64,000 bases of DNA from Streptomyces sp. NBC_01571 (GCF_026339875.1 NZ_JAPEPZ010000001.1:3348001-3412000), one strand, 5' to 3'; shown: positions 18,092 through 27,135, numbered from the stretch's first letter. Made by a program: numbers and translations. Notes: generated from the sequence alone by a model not told the origin.

Positions 18092-18312
18092 GGGTGGGGG
18101 ATCTCTTTTCCGTGGCGTGAGCGGGTGGCTTGTGACGGTTTGGACGGCTGGGGTGACGACGGGTGTGACGGCAGGACGGCGGGAGAGCGCGTACGTACCT
18201 CTTGACGGGCCCGTGCGGCGGCTGCGCCGCACAGGTGAGCGCTCTCCTGCCACCATGAGCCATCGGCCGGCGCCGATCCGTCGCCCCTGGGTCTATTTCC
18301 TTATGCGGAACC

Positions 18313-18328
18313 TACTGCGGGCGCAGTA
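18313..18328. promoter_or_regulatory. Perfect 16-bp inverted repeat upstream of the RND gene
   Basis: TACTGCG (18313-18319) and CGCAGTA (18322-18328) are exact inverted arms around GG. The site lies 222 bp upstream of the RND start and just past the end of the response regulator gene. A NarL-type regulator encoded next door is the natural candidate to bind it; this is an inference from position. Confidence 0.5.
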
Positions 18329-18342
18329 CGGACCGGTGAAGT

Positions 18343-19026
18343 TCACTCCACCCTTGGACGTACCAGTCCCGACTCGTACGCGATGACGACGAGCTGCGCC
18401 CGGTCGCGGGCGCCGAGTTTCGCCATGGCCCGGTTGACATGCGTCTTCACCGTCAGCGGGCTGACCTCCAGCCGCTCGGCGATCTCGTCGTTGGAGTGGC
18501 CCCCCGCCACCTGGACGAGCACCTCGCGCTCGCGCACGGTGAGCGCGTTCAGCCGCTCTGCGCGGCCCGGGTCGCGCTCCTCGTCCGCGCCGTCGCCCTG
18601 CGCGAGGAACTTGGCGATCAGGCCCTTGGTGGCCGCCGGGGACAGCAGCGCCTCGCCGCCCGCCGCGATCCGGATGGCGTTCAGCAGCTCGTCCGGTTCG
18701 GCGCCCTTGCCGAGGAACCCGGAGGCCCCGGCCCGCAGCGACTGGACCACGTACTCGTCGACCTCGAAGGTCGTCAGCATGACCACCCGTACCTGCGCCA
18801 GCCCGGGATCCGCGCTGATCAGCCGGGTGGCGGCGAGCCCGTCGGTCCCCGGCATCCGGATGTCCATCAGCACCACGTCGGCGCGCGCCTCCCTGGCGAG
18901 CCGCACCGCCTCGGCGCCGTCGGACGCCTCTCCCACGACCTCCATGTCGGGCTCCGAGTCGACGAGGACGCGGAACGCGCTGCGCAGCAGCGCCTGGTCG
19001 TCGGCGAGCAGGACACGGATGGTCAT
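18343..19026 (-). CDS. NarL/LuxR-family response regulator
   Basis: The 227-residue protein has a receiver domain with acidic pair D9/D10, phosphoacceptor D55 in VVLMDIRMPG and a Lys in FLGKGAEPDE, followed by a LuxR-type helix-turn-helix (LTVREREVLVQVAGG... SPLTVKTHV, about residues 155-215). Its start overlaps the stop of the histidine kinase gene (ATGA), so they form a pair. Likely target: the RND gene downstream. Confidence 0.95.
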   Translation of the reverse strand: MTIRVLLADDQALLRSAFRVLVDSEPDMEVVGEASDGAEAVRLAREARADVVLMDIRMPGTDGLAATRLISADPGLAQVRVVMLTTFEVDEYVVQSLRAGASGFLGKGAEPDELLNAIRIAAGGEALLSPAATKGLIAKFLAQGDGADEERDPGRAERLNALTVREREVLVQVAGGHSNDEIAERLEVSPLTVKTHVNRAMAKLGARDRAQLVVIAYESGLVRPRVE

Positions 19027-20243
19027 GCGGGGTCCCCCAGGGCAGGCGTGCGGGTCTTGACCGGAAGGATCGCATGCACGCGGAAGCCGCCTCCGTATCG
19101 GGGACCGGCCGAGCAGGTACCGCCGAGCGCGCCGACCCGCTCACGCATCCCGAGCAGCCCGTGCCCGCCGCCCTCCTCCGGGCCGTCGTCCTGCCCGGGC
19201 CCGTTGTCGAGGACGGTCACTTCCATGTTCGGGCCCACGCGTACGACGCTGACCTCGGCCTTCGCCTCGGGGCCCGCGTGCTTCTGCACATTGGTGAGCG
19301 CTTCCTGGATGACCCGGTAGGCGGCGAGGTCGACCGCCGCGGGGAGGGTGGTGCCGTGGTCGGCGCGGGCCACTTCGACGGGGAGCCCCGCGTTGCGGAA
19401 GGTGTCGGCGAGCTCGTCGAGGCGGGCGAGGCCCGGGGCGGGTTCGGTGGGCGCCTCGGGGTCACCGGACTGGCGCAGCAGGCCCACGGTGGCGCGCAGC
19501 TCGTTGAGGGCGGAGCGGCTGGCCTCCCGTACGTGGGCCAGCGCTTCCTTGGCCTGGTCCGGGCGCTTGTCCATCACATGGGCGGCGACTCCGGCCTGCA
19601 CGTTGACGAGGGCGATGTGGTGGGCGACGACGTCGTGCAGATCGCGGGCGATGCGCAGCCGCTCCTCGGCGACGCGGCGCCGGGCCTCCTCCTCGCGGGT
19701 GCGTTCCGCGCGCTCGGCGCGTTCGCGGATGGCGTGGACGAAGGCGCGGCGGCTGCGGACGGCGTCGCCCGCGGCGGCGGCCATGCCCGTCCAGGCGAAG
19801 ATGCCGAGGTTCTCCTGCGCGTACCAGGGCAGGGGGCCGGCGAGCATCGCGCAGGCGGTCAGCACGGTCATCGTGAGCAGGCCGACCCGCCAGGTGGTGG
19901 GGCGGTCCGTGGTCGACGCGACGGTGTACAGGGCGACGACGGCGGACATCACCACGGGGGTACGGGGGTCGCTCGCGACCAGTTCCACGACGGACAGTGC
20001 GCCGGTGGCGGCGAGGACCGGGAGGGGGGCACGGCGGCGGAACACCAGGGCCGCCGCGCCGAGCACCATCAGGGTGAGGCTCAGGGCACTGGGGGTGCGG
20101 GCGCCCCAGCTCGCTCCGTGGCCGCCGTGCGGGTCCACGAAGGAGCTGGCCATCATGGTCACGAGGACGCCGGTCGCCAGGGCGGCGTCCAGGGCCATGG
20201 GGTGCGCGCGGAGTCTGCACCTCGTGCGCTCTAGGGTGCTCAC
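19023..20243 (-). CDS. Sensor histidine kinase (HisKA_3/DesK-like)
   Basis: The 406-residue protein has about five membrane helices in residues 18-160, a coiled linker, the phosphoacceptor H203 in RDLHDVVAHH (HisKA_3 type) and a C-terminal ATPase domain with NVQKHAG (N box), DNGPG (G1) and GHGLLGM (G2). There is no large extracellular sensor, so it probably senses the membrane or a membrane-borne signal. The GTG at 20243 has no Shine-Dalgarno but TACCGT lies 7 nt before it, which suggests a leaderless mRNA. Confidence 0.94.
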   Translation of the reverse strand: MSTLERTRCRLRAHPMALDAALATGVLVTMMASSFVDPHGGHGASWGARTPSALSLTLMVLGAAALVFRRRAPLPVLAATGALSVVELVASDPRTPVVMSAVVALYTVASTTDRPTTWRVGLLTMTVLTACAMLAGPLPWYAQENLGIFAWTGMAAAAGDAVRSRRAFVHAIRERAERAERTREEEARRRVAEERLRIARDLHDVVAHHIALVNVQAGVAAHVMDKRPDQAKEALAHVREASRSALNELRATVGLLRQSGDPEAPTEPAPGLARLDELADTFRNAGLPVEVARADHGTTLPAAVDLAAYRVIQEALTNVQKHAGPEAKAEVSVVRVGPNMEVTVLDNGPGQDDGPEEGGGHGLLGMRERVGALGGTCSAGPRYGGGFRVHAILPVKTRTPALGDPA

Positions 20244-20324
20244 TTCGTTTACGGTACGGGGCCCTTGCGGGGGGCGGAACGGTTGTCACCCCGCCCTGGG
20301 TTGTCGGGCCCCGGCGCCCGTTTA

Positions 20325-20392
20325 CCTGGGGGCTGCCGCCGTCAGACCCCCGCATCGCCCGAAGGGCTCGTCCTCGAACGCCGGACGGGCTG
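20325..20392 (-). repeat. Dispersed intergenic repeat, family A, copy 1
   Basis: Read on the minus strand it contains CAGCCCGTCCGGCGTTCGAG followed by a CTTCGGGC segment and a GGGGGTCTGAC segment. Related copies lie at 42866-42935, 43021-43087 and 47640-47705. It occupies the gap between the kinase gene and pspAA. Confidence 0.75.
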
Positions 20393-20452
20393 AAATGCAG
20401 ACGCCGGGCGTCAGCCTTTGAGGGCACCCCCCAGGTACGGGAAAGCCCCCGC

Positions 20453-20731
20453 TCAGCCGGGGATCAGCCCGTCCCCGTCGAGCATCTCGCGGACCTCCGC
20501 GAGCGTGGCGTCCGGGGACGGAAGGATCAGTCCCGAGGGTTCCAGCGCATCGTCGGGGAGCGGAGCGCCCAGACGATGGACCGCGTCGAGGAGGGCGGTC
20601 AGGGTGCGCCGGAAGCCGGCCTCGTCACCGCCCTCCACCTCGGCGAGCAGCTCGTCGTCCAGCTTGTTCAGCTCGGTGAGGTGGCTGTCGTCCAGCCTCA
20701 CCTGCCCCTCCCCCATGATCCGCACGATCAT
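20453..20731 (-). CDS. pspAA: PspA-associated protein PspAA
   Basis: The 92-residue acidic protein begins MIVRIMGEGQVRLDD and has no membrane segment. Its place 43 bp downstream of pspA on the same strand, size and N-terminus match the small PspA-associated protein of actinobacteria. It probably acts with PspA in the membrane-stress response; the mechanism cannot be read from sequence. Confidence 0.8.
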   Translation of the reverse strand: MIVRIMGEGQVRLDDSHLTELNKLDDELLAEVEGGDEAGFRRTLTALLDAVHRLGAPLPDDALEPSGLILPSPDATLAEVREMLDGDGLIPG

Positions 20732-20774
20732 GTCGCCCTCCTAAGGCGTGGGACCCGGTCGGTCGCCGCTGCTG

Positions 20775-21569
20775 CTACTGCTTGTCGAAGCGGGGGGTGT
20801 CCTGCGGCTGGGACCGGTTCTGGCCCTGGTCCGAGGTGCCGCCCTCGATCGCCTGCTGCGAGGAGCCGCCGGCCAGCTCGGCCTTCATGCGCTGCAGTTC
20901 CAGCTCCACATCCGTACCACCGGAGAGCCGGTCCAGCTCGCTCTGGATGTCGTCCTTGGCGAGCCCGGACTGGTCGTCGAGGGCGCCGGAGGCGAGCAAC
21001 TCGTCGATGGCACCCGCGCGGGCCTGCAGCTGCGCGGTCTTGTCCTCGGCGCGCTGGATGGCCATCCCGACGTCGCCCATCTCCTCGGAGATGCCGGAGA
21101 AGGCCTCGCCGATCCGGGTCTGCGCCTGGGCCGCGGTGTACGTGGCCTTGATGGTCTCCTTCTTGGTGCGGAAGGCGTCGACCTTGGCCTGCAGACGCTG
21201 GGCCGCGAGGGTGAGCTTCTCCTCCTCGCCCTGGAGGGTCTGGTGCTGGGTCTCCAGGTCCGTCACCTGCTGCTGGAGCGCGGCTCGGCGGGAGAGCGCC
21301 TCGCGGGCCAGGTCCTCCCGGCCGAGCGCGAGCGCCTTGCGGCCCTGGTCCTCCAGCTTGGTGGACTGGCTCTGGAGCTGGTTGAGCTGCAGTTCCAGAC
21401 GCTTGCGGGAGGTCGCGACGTCGGCGACGCCACGGCGCACCTTCTGGAGCAGCTCCAGCTGCTTCTGGTACGAGTAATCGAGGGTTTCGCGCGGGTCCTC
21501 GGCCCGGTCAAGGGCCTTGTTCGCCTTCGCGCGGAAGATCATCCCCATACGCTTCATGACACCGCTCAT
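20775..21569 (-). CDS. pspA: PspA/IM30 family membrane-stress protein
   Basis: The 264-residue product is almost wholly helical/coiled-coil, as expected of the ESCRT-III-like PspA family that coats and stabilises stressed membranes. It has the N-terminal amphipathic helix (MKRMGMIFRAKANKALDRAE) and the family core ETLDYSYQKQ. A Gln/Ser-rich tail follows residue 240. The ATG at 21569 is chosen over the one at 21647; an ATG four codons later is also possible. TACTGT on the minus strand (21631-21626) is a possible -10. The 299-bp gap to the divergent gene at 21869 holds no other gene. Confidence 0.94.
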   Translation of the reverse strand: MSGVMKRMGMIFRAKANKALDRAEDPRETLDYSYQKQLELLQKVRRGVADVATSRKRLELQLNQLQSQSTKLEDQGRKALALGREDLAREALSRRAALQQQVTDLETQHQTLQGEEEKLTLAAQRLQAKVDAFRTKKETIKATYTAAQAQTRIGEAFSGISEEMGDVGMAIQRAEDKTAQLQARAGAIDELLASGALDDQSGLAKDDIQSELDRLSGGTDVELELQRMKAELAGGSSQQAIEGGTSDQGQNRSQPQDTPRFDKQ

Positions 21570-21868
21570 GGGCTTCGCGCGCCCCCTTCTGACGGACTCC
21601 AGCTCCAGGTACTGCAACAGAACCCACAGTACGGGCCCTGCATCCATTACCGCACTGTTCGGGGACGGATGCGCTCATCCCCAAGGACGACTGCGTACGG
21701 TGCCGCTCCGGCGTAGGGAGTAGGTGGAACCCGGGGTGCCCCCCCGCGTCCCCTTCGCGTCCCCCCGCGAACAACGTCCCCTGTGTCCCCCTACAGACGC
21801 ACGGCGTTGCCGGATCGTTCCCCACTCGATCGACGTCCATGCCGCCGCACCCCGTACCCTTGGGTTTT

Positions 21869-22465
21869 GTGTTCCGTAGCCGTGCCAAGGAAGAGAAGGC
21901 CCCCGCCGACAAGGCGCAGGTGACCGACTCCAAGCAGACCCGTCACCCGCAGGCCCCCAAGGGCCGCCCCACGCCGAAGCGCAGTGAGGCCCAGACCCAG
22001 CGTCGCAGCGTCGCCCAGACGCCGTCGACGCGCAAGGAGGCCGCCAAGCGTCAGCGTGACGATCGCCGTGTCCAGCTGGAGAAGCAGCGCCAGGCGCTGG
22101 CCAGCGGGGACCAGCGCTATCTGCCCGCCCGTGACAAGGGGCAGGTGCGGAAGTTCGCGCGCGACTTCGTGGACTCGCGTTTCTGCATCGCGGAGTTCTT
22201 CCTGCCGATGGCCGTGGTCATCCTCGTCCTGAGCATGGTGCGGGTGGGCTCGCTGCAGAACATCGCGCTGCTGCTGTGGCTGGTCGTGATCGTGATGATC
22301 GTGGTCGACTCGATCGGCATCGCGATCCGTCTGAAGAAGCAGCTCGCCACGCGCTTCCCGGACCTGCCCAAGAAGGGCGCGGTTCCCTACGCGCTGATGC
22401 GCACCCTCCAGATGCGTCGACTCCGGCTGCCGAAGCCGCAGGTCAAGCGCGGAGAGCGGCCCTGA
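21869..22465 (+). CDS. DUF3043 membrane protein
   Basis: The 198-residue protein starts VFRSRAKEEKAPADK, has a long Lys/Arg/Gln-rich cytoplasmic segment, and two adjacent membrane helices (about residues 112-155) followed by a basic tail ending KPQVKRGERP. This layout is that of the actinobacterial DUF3043 family, of unknown function. The GTG at 21869 lacks a Shine-Dalgarno; TACCCT (21855-21860) lies 8 nt upstream, fitting a leaderless transcript. The stop overlaps the proposed start of the next gene. Confidence 0.88.
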   Translation: MFRSRAKEEKAPADKAQVTDSKQTRHPQAPKGRPTPKRSEAQTQRRSVAQTPSTRKEAAKRQRDDRRVQLEKQRQALASGDQRYLPARDKGQVRKFARDFVDSRFCIAEFFLPMAVVILVLSMVRVGSLQNIALLLWLVVIVMIVVDSIGIAIRLKKQLATRFPDLPKKGAVPYALMRTLQMRRLRLPKPQVKRGERP

Positions 22466-23250
22466 GCGCGACATCCTTCTCCGGAGACGCGGCGAATGCC
22501 TGGCTGAGCAAGCTGGGCGGGCTGCGTGATGTCGTACGGCAGGAGCTGGTGGCCCGGCAGCTCGACGAGCAGATAGCCGGGCGGTTCCCGGTCGGACAGC
22601 GGCTGCGGGTGCTCGACGTCGGGATGGGCCAGGGCACGCAGGCGCTGCGGCTGGCCCGCGCCGGGCATCAGGTGACCGGCCTGGAGCAGGACGGCCGGAT
22701 GCTCTCCGTGGCCCGCCAGGCGCTGGCCGCCGAGCCCGAGGGCATCCAGGGCCGGGTCCGGCTGATCGAGGGCGACGGCCGGGACACGGGGGTCCACTTC
22801 CTGCCCGGCAGTTTCGACGTGGTGCTGTGTCACGGTGTGCTGATGTACGTCGAGGAGCCGGATCCGCTGGTCGCGGGGCTGGCGCGGATGCTGGCCCCGG
22901 GCGGGCTGCTCTCGCTGCTGGTGCGCAACGCCGACGCGCTGGCCCTGCGGCCGGGACTGGCCGGGGACTGGACGTCGGCGCTGGCCGCGTTCGAATCCGA
23001 TGCGTACGTCAACCGGCTCGGGCTCGCCGTCCGCGCCGACCGGCTGGCCACGCTGACGTCGACGCTGGCGGGGATCGGGGCGCCGTTGCACGCCTGGTAC
23101 GGCGTGCGGGTGTTCACGGACGGCGCGCCGGACGGGGCACCCGTCCCCGAGGACGTGGAGAGTCTGCTGGCCGCGGAGGAGCGGGCCGGGCGGACCGATC
23201 CCTACCGTCAGGTGGCGGCGCTGCTGCACCTGTGCGGGGTACGGGGCTGA
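22462..23250 (+). CDS. SAM-dependent methyltransferase (class I), probable CTG start
   Basis: The product of about 262 residues has the SAM-binding motif VLDVGMGQGTQALRLA (motif I), the acidic end of strand 2 in GLEQD, and LCHGVLMYV (motif IV region). The substrate is unknown. The start is uncertain: no ATG, GTG or TTG lies at the conserved beginning SATSFSGDAANAWL, but a CTG at 22462 overlaps the TGA of the previous gene (CTGA) with GGAGA 6 nt upstream. The upstream ATG at 22276 would overlap the DUF3043 gene by 190 bp. It is coupled to that gene. Confidence 0.85.
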   Translation: MSATSFSGDAANAWLSKLGGLRDVVRQELVARQLDEQIAGRFPVGQRLRVLDVGMGQGTQALRLARAGHQVTGLEQDGRMLSVARQALAAEPEGIQGRVRLIEGDGRDTGVHFLPGSFDVVLCHGVLMYVEEPDPLVAGLARMLAPGGLLSLLVRNADALALRPGLAGDWTSALAAFESDAYVNRLGLAVRADRLATLTSTLAGIGAPLHAWYGVRVFTDGAPDGAPVPEDVESLLAAEERAGRTDPYRQVAALLHLCGVRG

Positions 23251-23305
23251 GGGCACGGGCGGGTCGCCGGAGCCGTTTCCGGTGGCCCCGGCGACCTCTA
23301 CCGGC

Positions 23306-23518
23306 CTACTCGGGCTCGGCGTGCAGGCTCATCGGCCCGTAGATCTGCGTGCTGTCCTCGAAGAGGAACACCTGGTCGGCGCCGCCCGCCAGGAGGTCCT
23401 TCCACACCTCGCCGATCCAGGACTCCGCGTCCCCCTGCGTGGTGAACTCCTCGGGCTCCACCGCGGGTTGGACCTCTGTCCCGTCGGACTTCTCGAACCG
23501 CCACGTCCATGCCGCCAT
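23306..23518 (-). CDS. Small hypothetical protein
   Basis: The 70-residue acidic protein begins MAAWTWRFEKSDGTEV and ends MSLHAEPE. GGGAGG precedes the ATG at 23518, which favours it over the start at 23548. No motif is recognised. The composition (one domain of alternating strands and a helix) is that of a compact globular protein. It is convergent with the methyltransferase and divergent from the cobU-like gene. Confidence 0.75.
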   Translation of the reverse strand: MAAWTWRFEKSDGTEVQPAVEPEEFTTQGDAESWIGEVWKDLLAGGADQVFLFEDSTQIYGPMSLHAEPE

Positions 23519-23631
23519 GTACGCCTCCCAGGTATGAGCACACTGCACAGCGGGAGCCCGACAAGATCCGGCTCCCGTCCGAAGCCTAGCCGGGCGCGCA
23601 AGACCTGCGGGGACACGGAAAAATCATCCCC

Positions 23632-24831
23632 GTGGAACTGACTCTGCTCGGCACCGGCGCCCCTGAGGGCCTGCCCCGCCCCGACTGCCCCTGCTCCTCC
23701 TGCGCGACCGCGCTCGGCGAGGACGCGCGGGCGGCCACCGCCCTGCTCGTGGACGGCACGCTGCTGCTCGACCTGACGCCCGGCGCGGCGTTCGCGGCCG
23801 CGCGCGCCGGGCACACGCTCGGCGGGGTACGGCAGGTGCTGCTCTCGCATCCGCACGACGGGCCCGCCGTCGAGGTGCCCGCGGGACTGCCGCAGCCCGT
23901 GCGGGTTCCGGACGGCAGCGAGTTGACCCTGCTGACCGGGCACCGGGTACGGGCGGTGCCGATGGACGCGCCGGGCACGGGATACGCGGTGACCGGCCCG
24001 GACGGACAGCGGCTGCTCTATCTGCCGCCGGGCGCGGCCCCCGCCGGACTCGACGACGACGGCGGCTCGTACGCGATGGTGGCGGCGGACGTGGTGGGAC
24101 GGCCGGACGCGCTGGCGAAGCTGCGGGCGGTGGGCGCCGTCGGACCCACCACGGACGTGATCGCGGTGCACCTCGACCACGATGTGCCCCCGGGGCCCGA
24201 ACTGCGGCGACGGCTCGCGGCGGCGGGTGCCCGCGCGGTGCCGGACGGGACGACGCTGGACGTGGGCGTGTACGAGGACGTACCGGACGTGCCGCGGCGC
24301 ACCCTGGTGCTCGGCGGTGCGCGCTCCGGAAAGTCCGTCGAGGCCGAACGGCGGCTGGAGTCCTTCCCGAACGTGCTGTACGTGGCGACGGGCGGCACCC
24401 GGGGCGGGGACAACGAGTGGGCTTCCCGGGTGAGCGCGCACCGCGAGCGGCGCCCCGCCTCCTGGCGGACCACCGAGACCTGCGACCTGGTGCCGCTGCT
24501 GGCGGAGGAGGGCCCGCCGCTCCTCGTCGACTGTCTCTCGCTGTGGCTGACGGACGCGATGGACTCCGTGAACGCCTGGGACGACGCGGAGTGGGCCGGC
24601 GGCGGCGAACGCGCGCTGCGCGCCCGGGTCGAGGAGCTCACCGCCGCTGTCCGCGGCACCCGCCGCACCCTGGTGGCCGTCTCCAACGAGGTCGGCTCCG
24701 GCATCGTCCCGGCCACCGCCTCCGGCCGCCGCTACCGCGACGAACTCGGGCGTCTGAACGCGGGGTTCGGCGCGGAGTGCGAGCACCTGCTGCTGGTGGT
24801 GGCGGGGCAGGCGCTGGTCCTGCGGGGCTGA
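23632..24831 (+). CDS. cobU: Degenerate metallo-beta-lactamase-like domain fused to CobU (adenosylcobinamide kinase/guanylyltransferase)
   Basis: The 399-residue protein has two parts. Residues about 1-215 resemble a metallo-beta-lactamase fold (start VELTLLGTGAPEG, internal LLSHPHDGPAVE), but the full HxHxDH zinc motif is not present, so this part may be inactive or structural. Residues about 222-399 are CobU: Walker A GGARSGKS, then the VATGG and HRERRP region that carries the guanylylated His, and the NEVGSGIVP motif. CobU phosphorylates and GMP-activates adenosylcobinamide in the cobalamin nucleotide-loop pathway. cobT (26041) and cobS (30792) follow on the same strand but are separated by other genes. 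Start GTG at 23632. Confidence 0.92.
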   Translation: MELTLLGTGAPEGLPRPDCPCSSCATALGEDARAATALLVDGTLLLDLTPGAAFAAARAGHTLGGVRQVLLSHPHDGPAVEVPAGLPQPVRVPDGSELTLLTGHRVRAVPMDAPGTGYAVTGPDGQRLLYLPPGAAPAGLDDDGGSYAMVAADVVGRPDALAKLRAVGAVGPTTDVIAVHLDHDVPPGPELRRRLAAAGARAVPDGTTLDVGVYEDVPDVPRRTLVLGGARSGKSVEAERRLESFPNVLYVATGGTRGGDNEWASRVSAHRERRPASWRTTETCDLVPLLAEEGPPLLVDCLSLWLTDAMDSVNAWDDAEWAGGGERALRARVEELTAAVRGTRRTLVAVSNEVGSGIVPATASGRRYRDELGRLNAGFGAECEHLLLVVAGQALVLRG

Positions 24832-24850
24832 TCCCCGTCCCGGTCCCGGC

Positions 24851-25903
24851 TCAGGCCGCTCTGCGGGCGATGATCCGGTACGCGTTCGAGAAGCGGGTGC
24901 GCCGGAGGAGGGGGGCGAAGGCGTGGTCCAGGGCGGAGGCCGAGGCGAGCAGCGGGGCCGACGCCCCGGTCAGGACGGTGTGCAGACGGCGCTGCAGCGA
25001 GGTCGGCGGCGCCGGGCGCCAGGGGGCGTCGAGGTCGGGCAGGACCCGCCCGAGGGCGAGCGCGAGGGCGCCCGCGAGGTCGTACGGGATGTGCGGTTCG
25101 CGGCGGTCCGTCGTGACGATCTCGCAGCCCAGGGACTCCAGTTCGCCCAGCAGGTTGGGCAGCGGCATGAGGTGGAGGTGGCGGGGCTGGCCGTAGGACA
25201 CCCACCACTTGCCCAGCAGCGCGCCGAACGCGCAGTCGGGGTGGGGGACTTCGACGAGGAGGTGGCCGCCGGGCCGCAGGGCCACCAGGGCGGCGCGCAG
25301 TTCCTCGCGCGGGTCGGGGGTGTGCTCCAGATGGTGGAACATGCTGACGACGTCGTAGCGGGCGCGCAGCCGGGCGGTGATCCGGGGGTCGCCGAGCCGG
25401 CCGCGATGGGCCTCCTCGACCCGTCCGGCCGCCCTCGCCTTCTCGACGCGGCGGGTGGGGTCGAGTCCGTCGAAGGAGGTGTACGGGTGTACCTCCTTGG
25501 CGGCGGCCGGGAAGTACCCGTGCCCGGTGCCGACGTCGAGCCAGCTCTCCGGTTCGGCGTACGGCAGCAGCGCGCGGGCGGCGGCGCGGTGCCGGCCGCT
25601 GCTGCCGCGGGCGCCGAGGAGCCGGTCGGTGAGGCTGTCGAGCGTCTCGTGGAAGTCCCGCTGGTAGAAGGCCAGGCCCTCCGCGGTGAGCCGGGGGTTC
25701 TGGAAGGCGTGGGCGCAGTCCCCGCACTCGTCGACGACGAATGTGCCGGGCTTGCGCTGGACGAGGTCCGGCGTGCGCAGCCGGTTCGAACCGCACCAGG
25801 GGCAGTCATCCCGGCGCGGCTCGTGGAACCGGTCGGTGCCCCGGGCGAGTTCGGCCGCGTAGGCGGCGCGGTGGTCGGCGGTCGGGGGCGGTGTGGGGGG
25901 CAT
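24851..25903 (-). CDS. Class I SAM methyltransferase with N-terminal zinc-ribbon-like motif
   Basis: The 350-residue protein has CPWCGSNR and CGDCAHAF (about residues 34-65), a likely zinc knuckle, followed by a methyltransferase domain with WLDVGTGHGYFPAAA (motif I) and a GGHLLVEVPHPD segment. It resembles Methyltransf_12/zinc-ribbon sugar or polyketide methyltransferases; the substrate is not evident. AGGAG lies 5 nt before the ATG at 25903, which settles the start against the one at 25951. It is inserted in opposite orientation between cobU and cobT. Confidence 0.87.
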   Translation of the reverse strand: MPPTPPPTADHRAAYAAELARGTDRFHEPRRDDCPWCGSNRLRTPDLVQRKPGTFVVDECGDCAHAFQNPRLTAEGLAFYQRDFHETLDSLTDRLLGARGSSGRHRAAARALLPYAEPESWLDVGTGHGYFPAAAKEVHPYTSFDGLDPTRRVEKARAAGRVEEAHRGRLGDPRITARLRARYDVVSMFHHLEHTPDPREELRAALVALRPGGHLLVEVPHPDCAFGALLGKWWVSYGQPRHLHLMPLPNLLGELESLGCEIVTTDRREPHIPYDLAGALALALGRVLPDLDAPWRPAPPTSLQRRLHTVLTGASAPLLASASALDHAFAPLLRRTRFSNAYRIIARRAA

Positions 25904-26040
25904 GGGCGCTCCTGGGAGGGGCGGCGGGGCGACTGGCCGGACATACGACAATTCGACACAAACGGTACGTATCGGATGGCGTTCCGGGGCGCAACGACGT
26001 GGCGCGGACGTGTTCGATCGCTGCCGGTACTGTTCGGCGA

Positions 26041-27135
26041 ATGAGCTCGCTTAATCTCGACGACTTCACCGATCTGATCGAGCGCCCCGACGGAGGGGTG
26101 CGCCGCGACGCCGAGGCGCGCCGGGAGCGCCAGATCGTGCCGCCCGGGGCACTGGGCCGCCTCGACGACCTGGGTGAGTGGCTGGCGGCGGCGCAGGGCT
26201 CGGTGCCCGTGCGGCCGATCGAGCGTCCACGCGTGGTGCTGTTCGCGGGCGACCACGGGATCGCCGGACTCGGTGTGTCCGCGCGGCCCGCGGGCACCGC
26301 CGACCAGCTGGTGCGGGCGGTGCTGGAGGGCGCGAGCCCGGCCGCGGTACTGGCGCGCCGGCTCGGTGTCCCCGTACGCGTGGTCGACATGGCGCTGGAC
26401 TGCGACCCCGCGGAGCTGCCCGCCGAGGTCGTACGGCACCGGGTGCGGCGTGGTTCGGGGCGCATCGACGTCGAGGACGCGCTGAGCGCGGAGGAGGCCG
26501 AGGCCGCGTTCCGGGCGGGGGTCGCCGTCGCGGACGAGGAGGCGGACTCGGGTACGGACCTGGTGGTGCTCGGGGATGTGAGCGTCGGCGGGACCACCGC
26601 GGCGGCCGTGCTGGTCGCGGCGCTGTGCGGGACCGACGCGTCCGTCGTCACCGGGCGGGGCGGGCGGGCCATCGACGACCTCGCGTGGATGCGCAAGTGC
26701 GCAGCCGTGCGGGACGCGTTGCGGCGGGCGCGGCCGGTGCTAGGGGATCAGCTGCAGCTGCTGGCGGTGGTCGGCGGGGCGGATCTCGCCGCGATGACCG
26801 GGTTCTTGCTGCAGAGCGCGGTGCGGAAGATGCCGGTCGTGCTCGACGGGGTGGTCTCGGCGGCGTGCGCCCTCGTCGGGCAGCGGGTCGCCTTCCGGGC
26901 GCCGGACTGGTGGCTGGCCGGGCAGATGAGCGGGGAGCCGGCCCAGGCGAAGGCGCTGGACCGGATGGCGCTCGAACCGCTGCTGGACCACGGGGTCACG
27001 GTTGGCGAGGGCGCGGGAGCGCTGCTGGCCCTCCCCCTCGTCCAGTCCGCGGCCGCGCTCGCCGCGGAGCTTCCCGTGACGCCCGAACCCACCCCCGACC
27101 CGGAGACCGGGCCCGAGTCCTCTGACGAGCAGTAA
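26041..27135 (+). CDS. cobT: Nicotinate-nucleotide--dimethylbenzimidazole phosphoribosyltransferase
   Basis: The 364-residue product makes alpha-ribazole phosphate for the lower loop of cobalamin. Family motifs are VLFAGDHGIAGLGVSA (about residues 65-80), GDVSVGGTT and the C-terminal VTVGEGAGALLALP, which holds the catalytic Glu. The ATG at 26041 lies 7 nt after TACTGT (26028-26033), with no Shine-Dalgarno, so the mRNA may be leaderless. The C-terminal tail is Pro/Glu-rich. Confidence 0.95.
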   Translation: MSSLNLDDFTDLIERPDGGVRRDAEARRERQIVPPGALGRLDDLGEWLAAAQGSVPVRPIERPRVVLFAGDHGIAGLGVSARPAGTADQLVRAVLEGASPAAVLARRLGVPVRVVDMALDCDPAELPAEVVRHRVRRGSGRIDVEDALSAEEAEAAFRAGVAVADEEADSGTDLVVLGDVSVGGTTAAAVLVAALCGTDASVVTGRGGRAIDDLAWMRKCAAVRDALRRARPVLGDQLQLLAVVGGADLAAMTGFLLQSAVRKMPVVLDGVVSAACALVGQRVAFRAPDWWLAGQMSGEPAQAKALDRMALEPLLDHGVTVGEGAGALLALPLVQSAAALAAELPVTPEPTPDPETGPESSDEQ

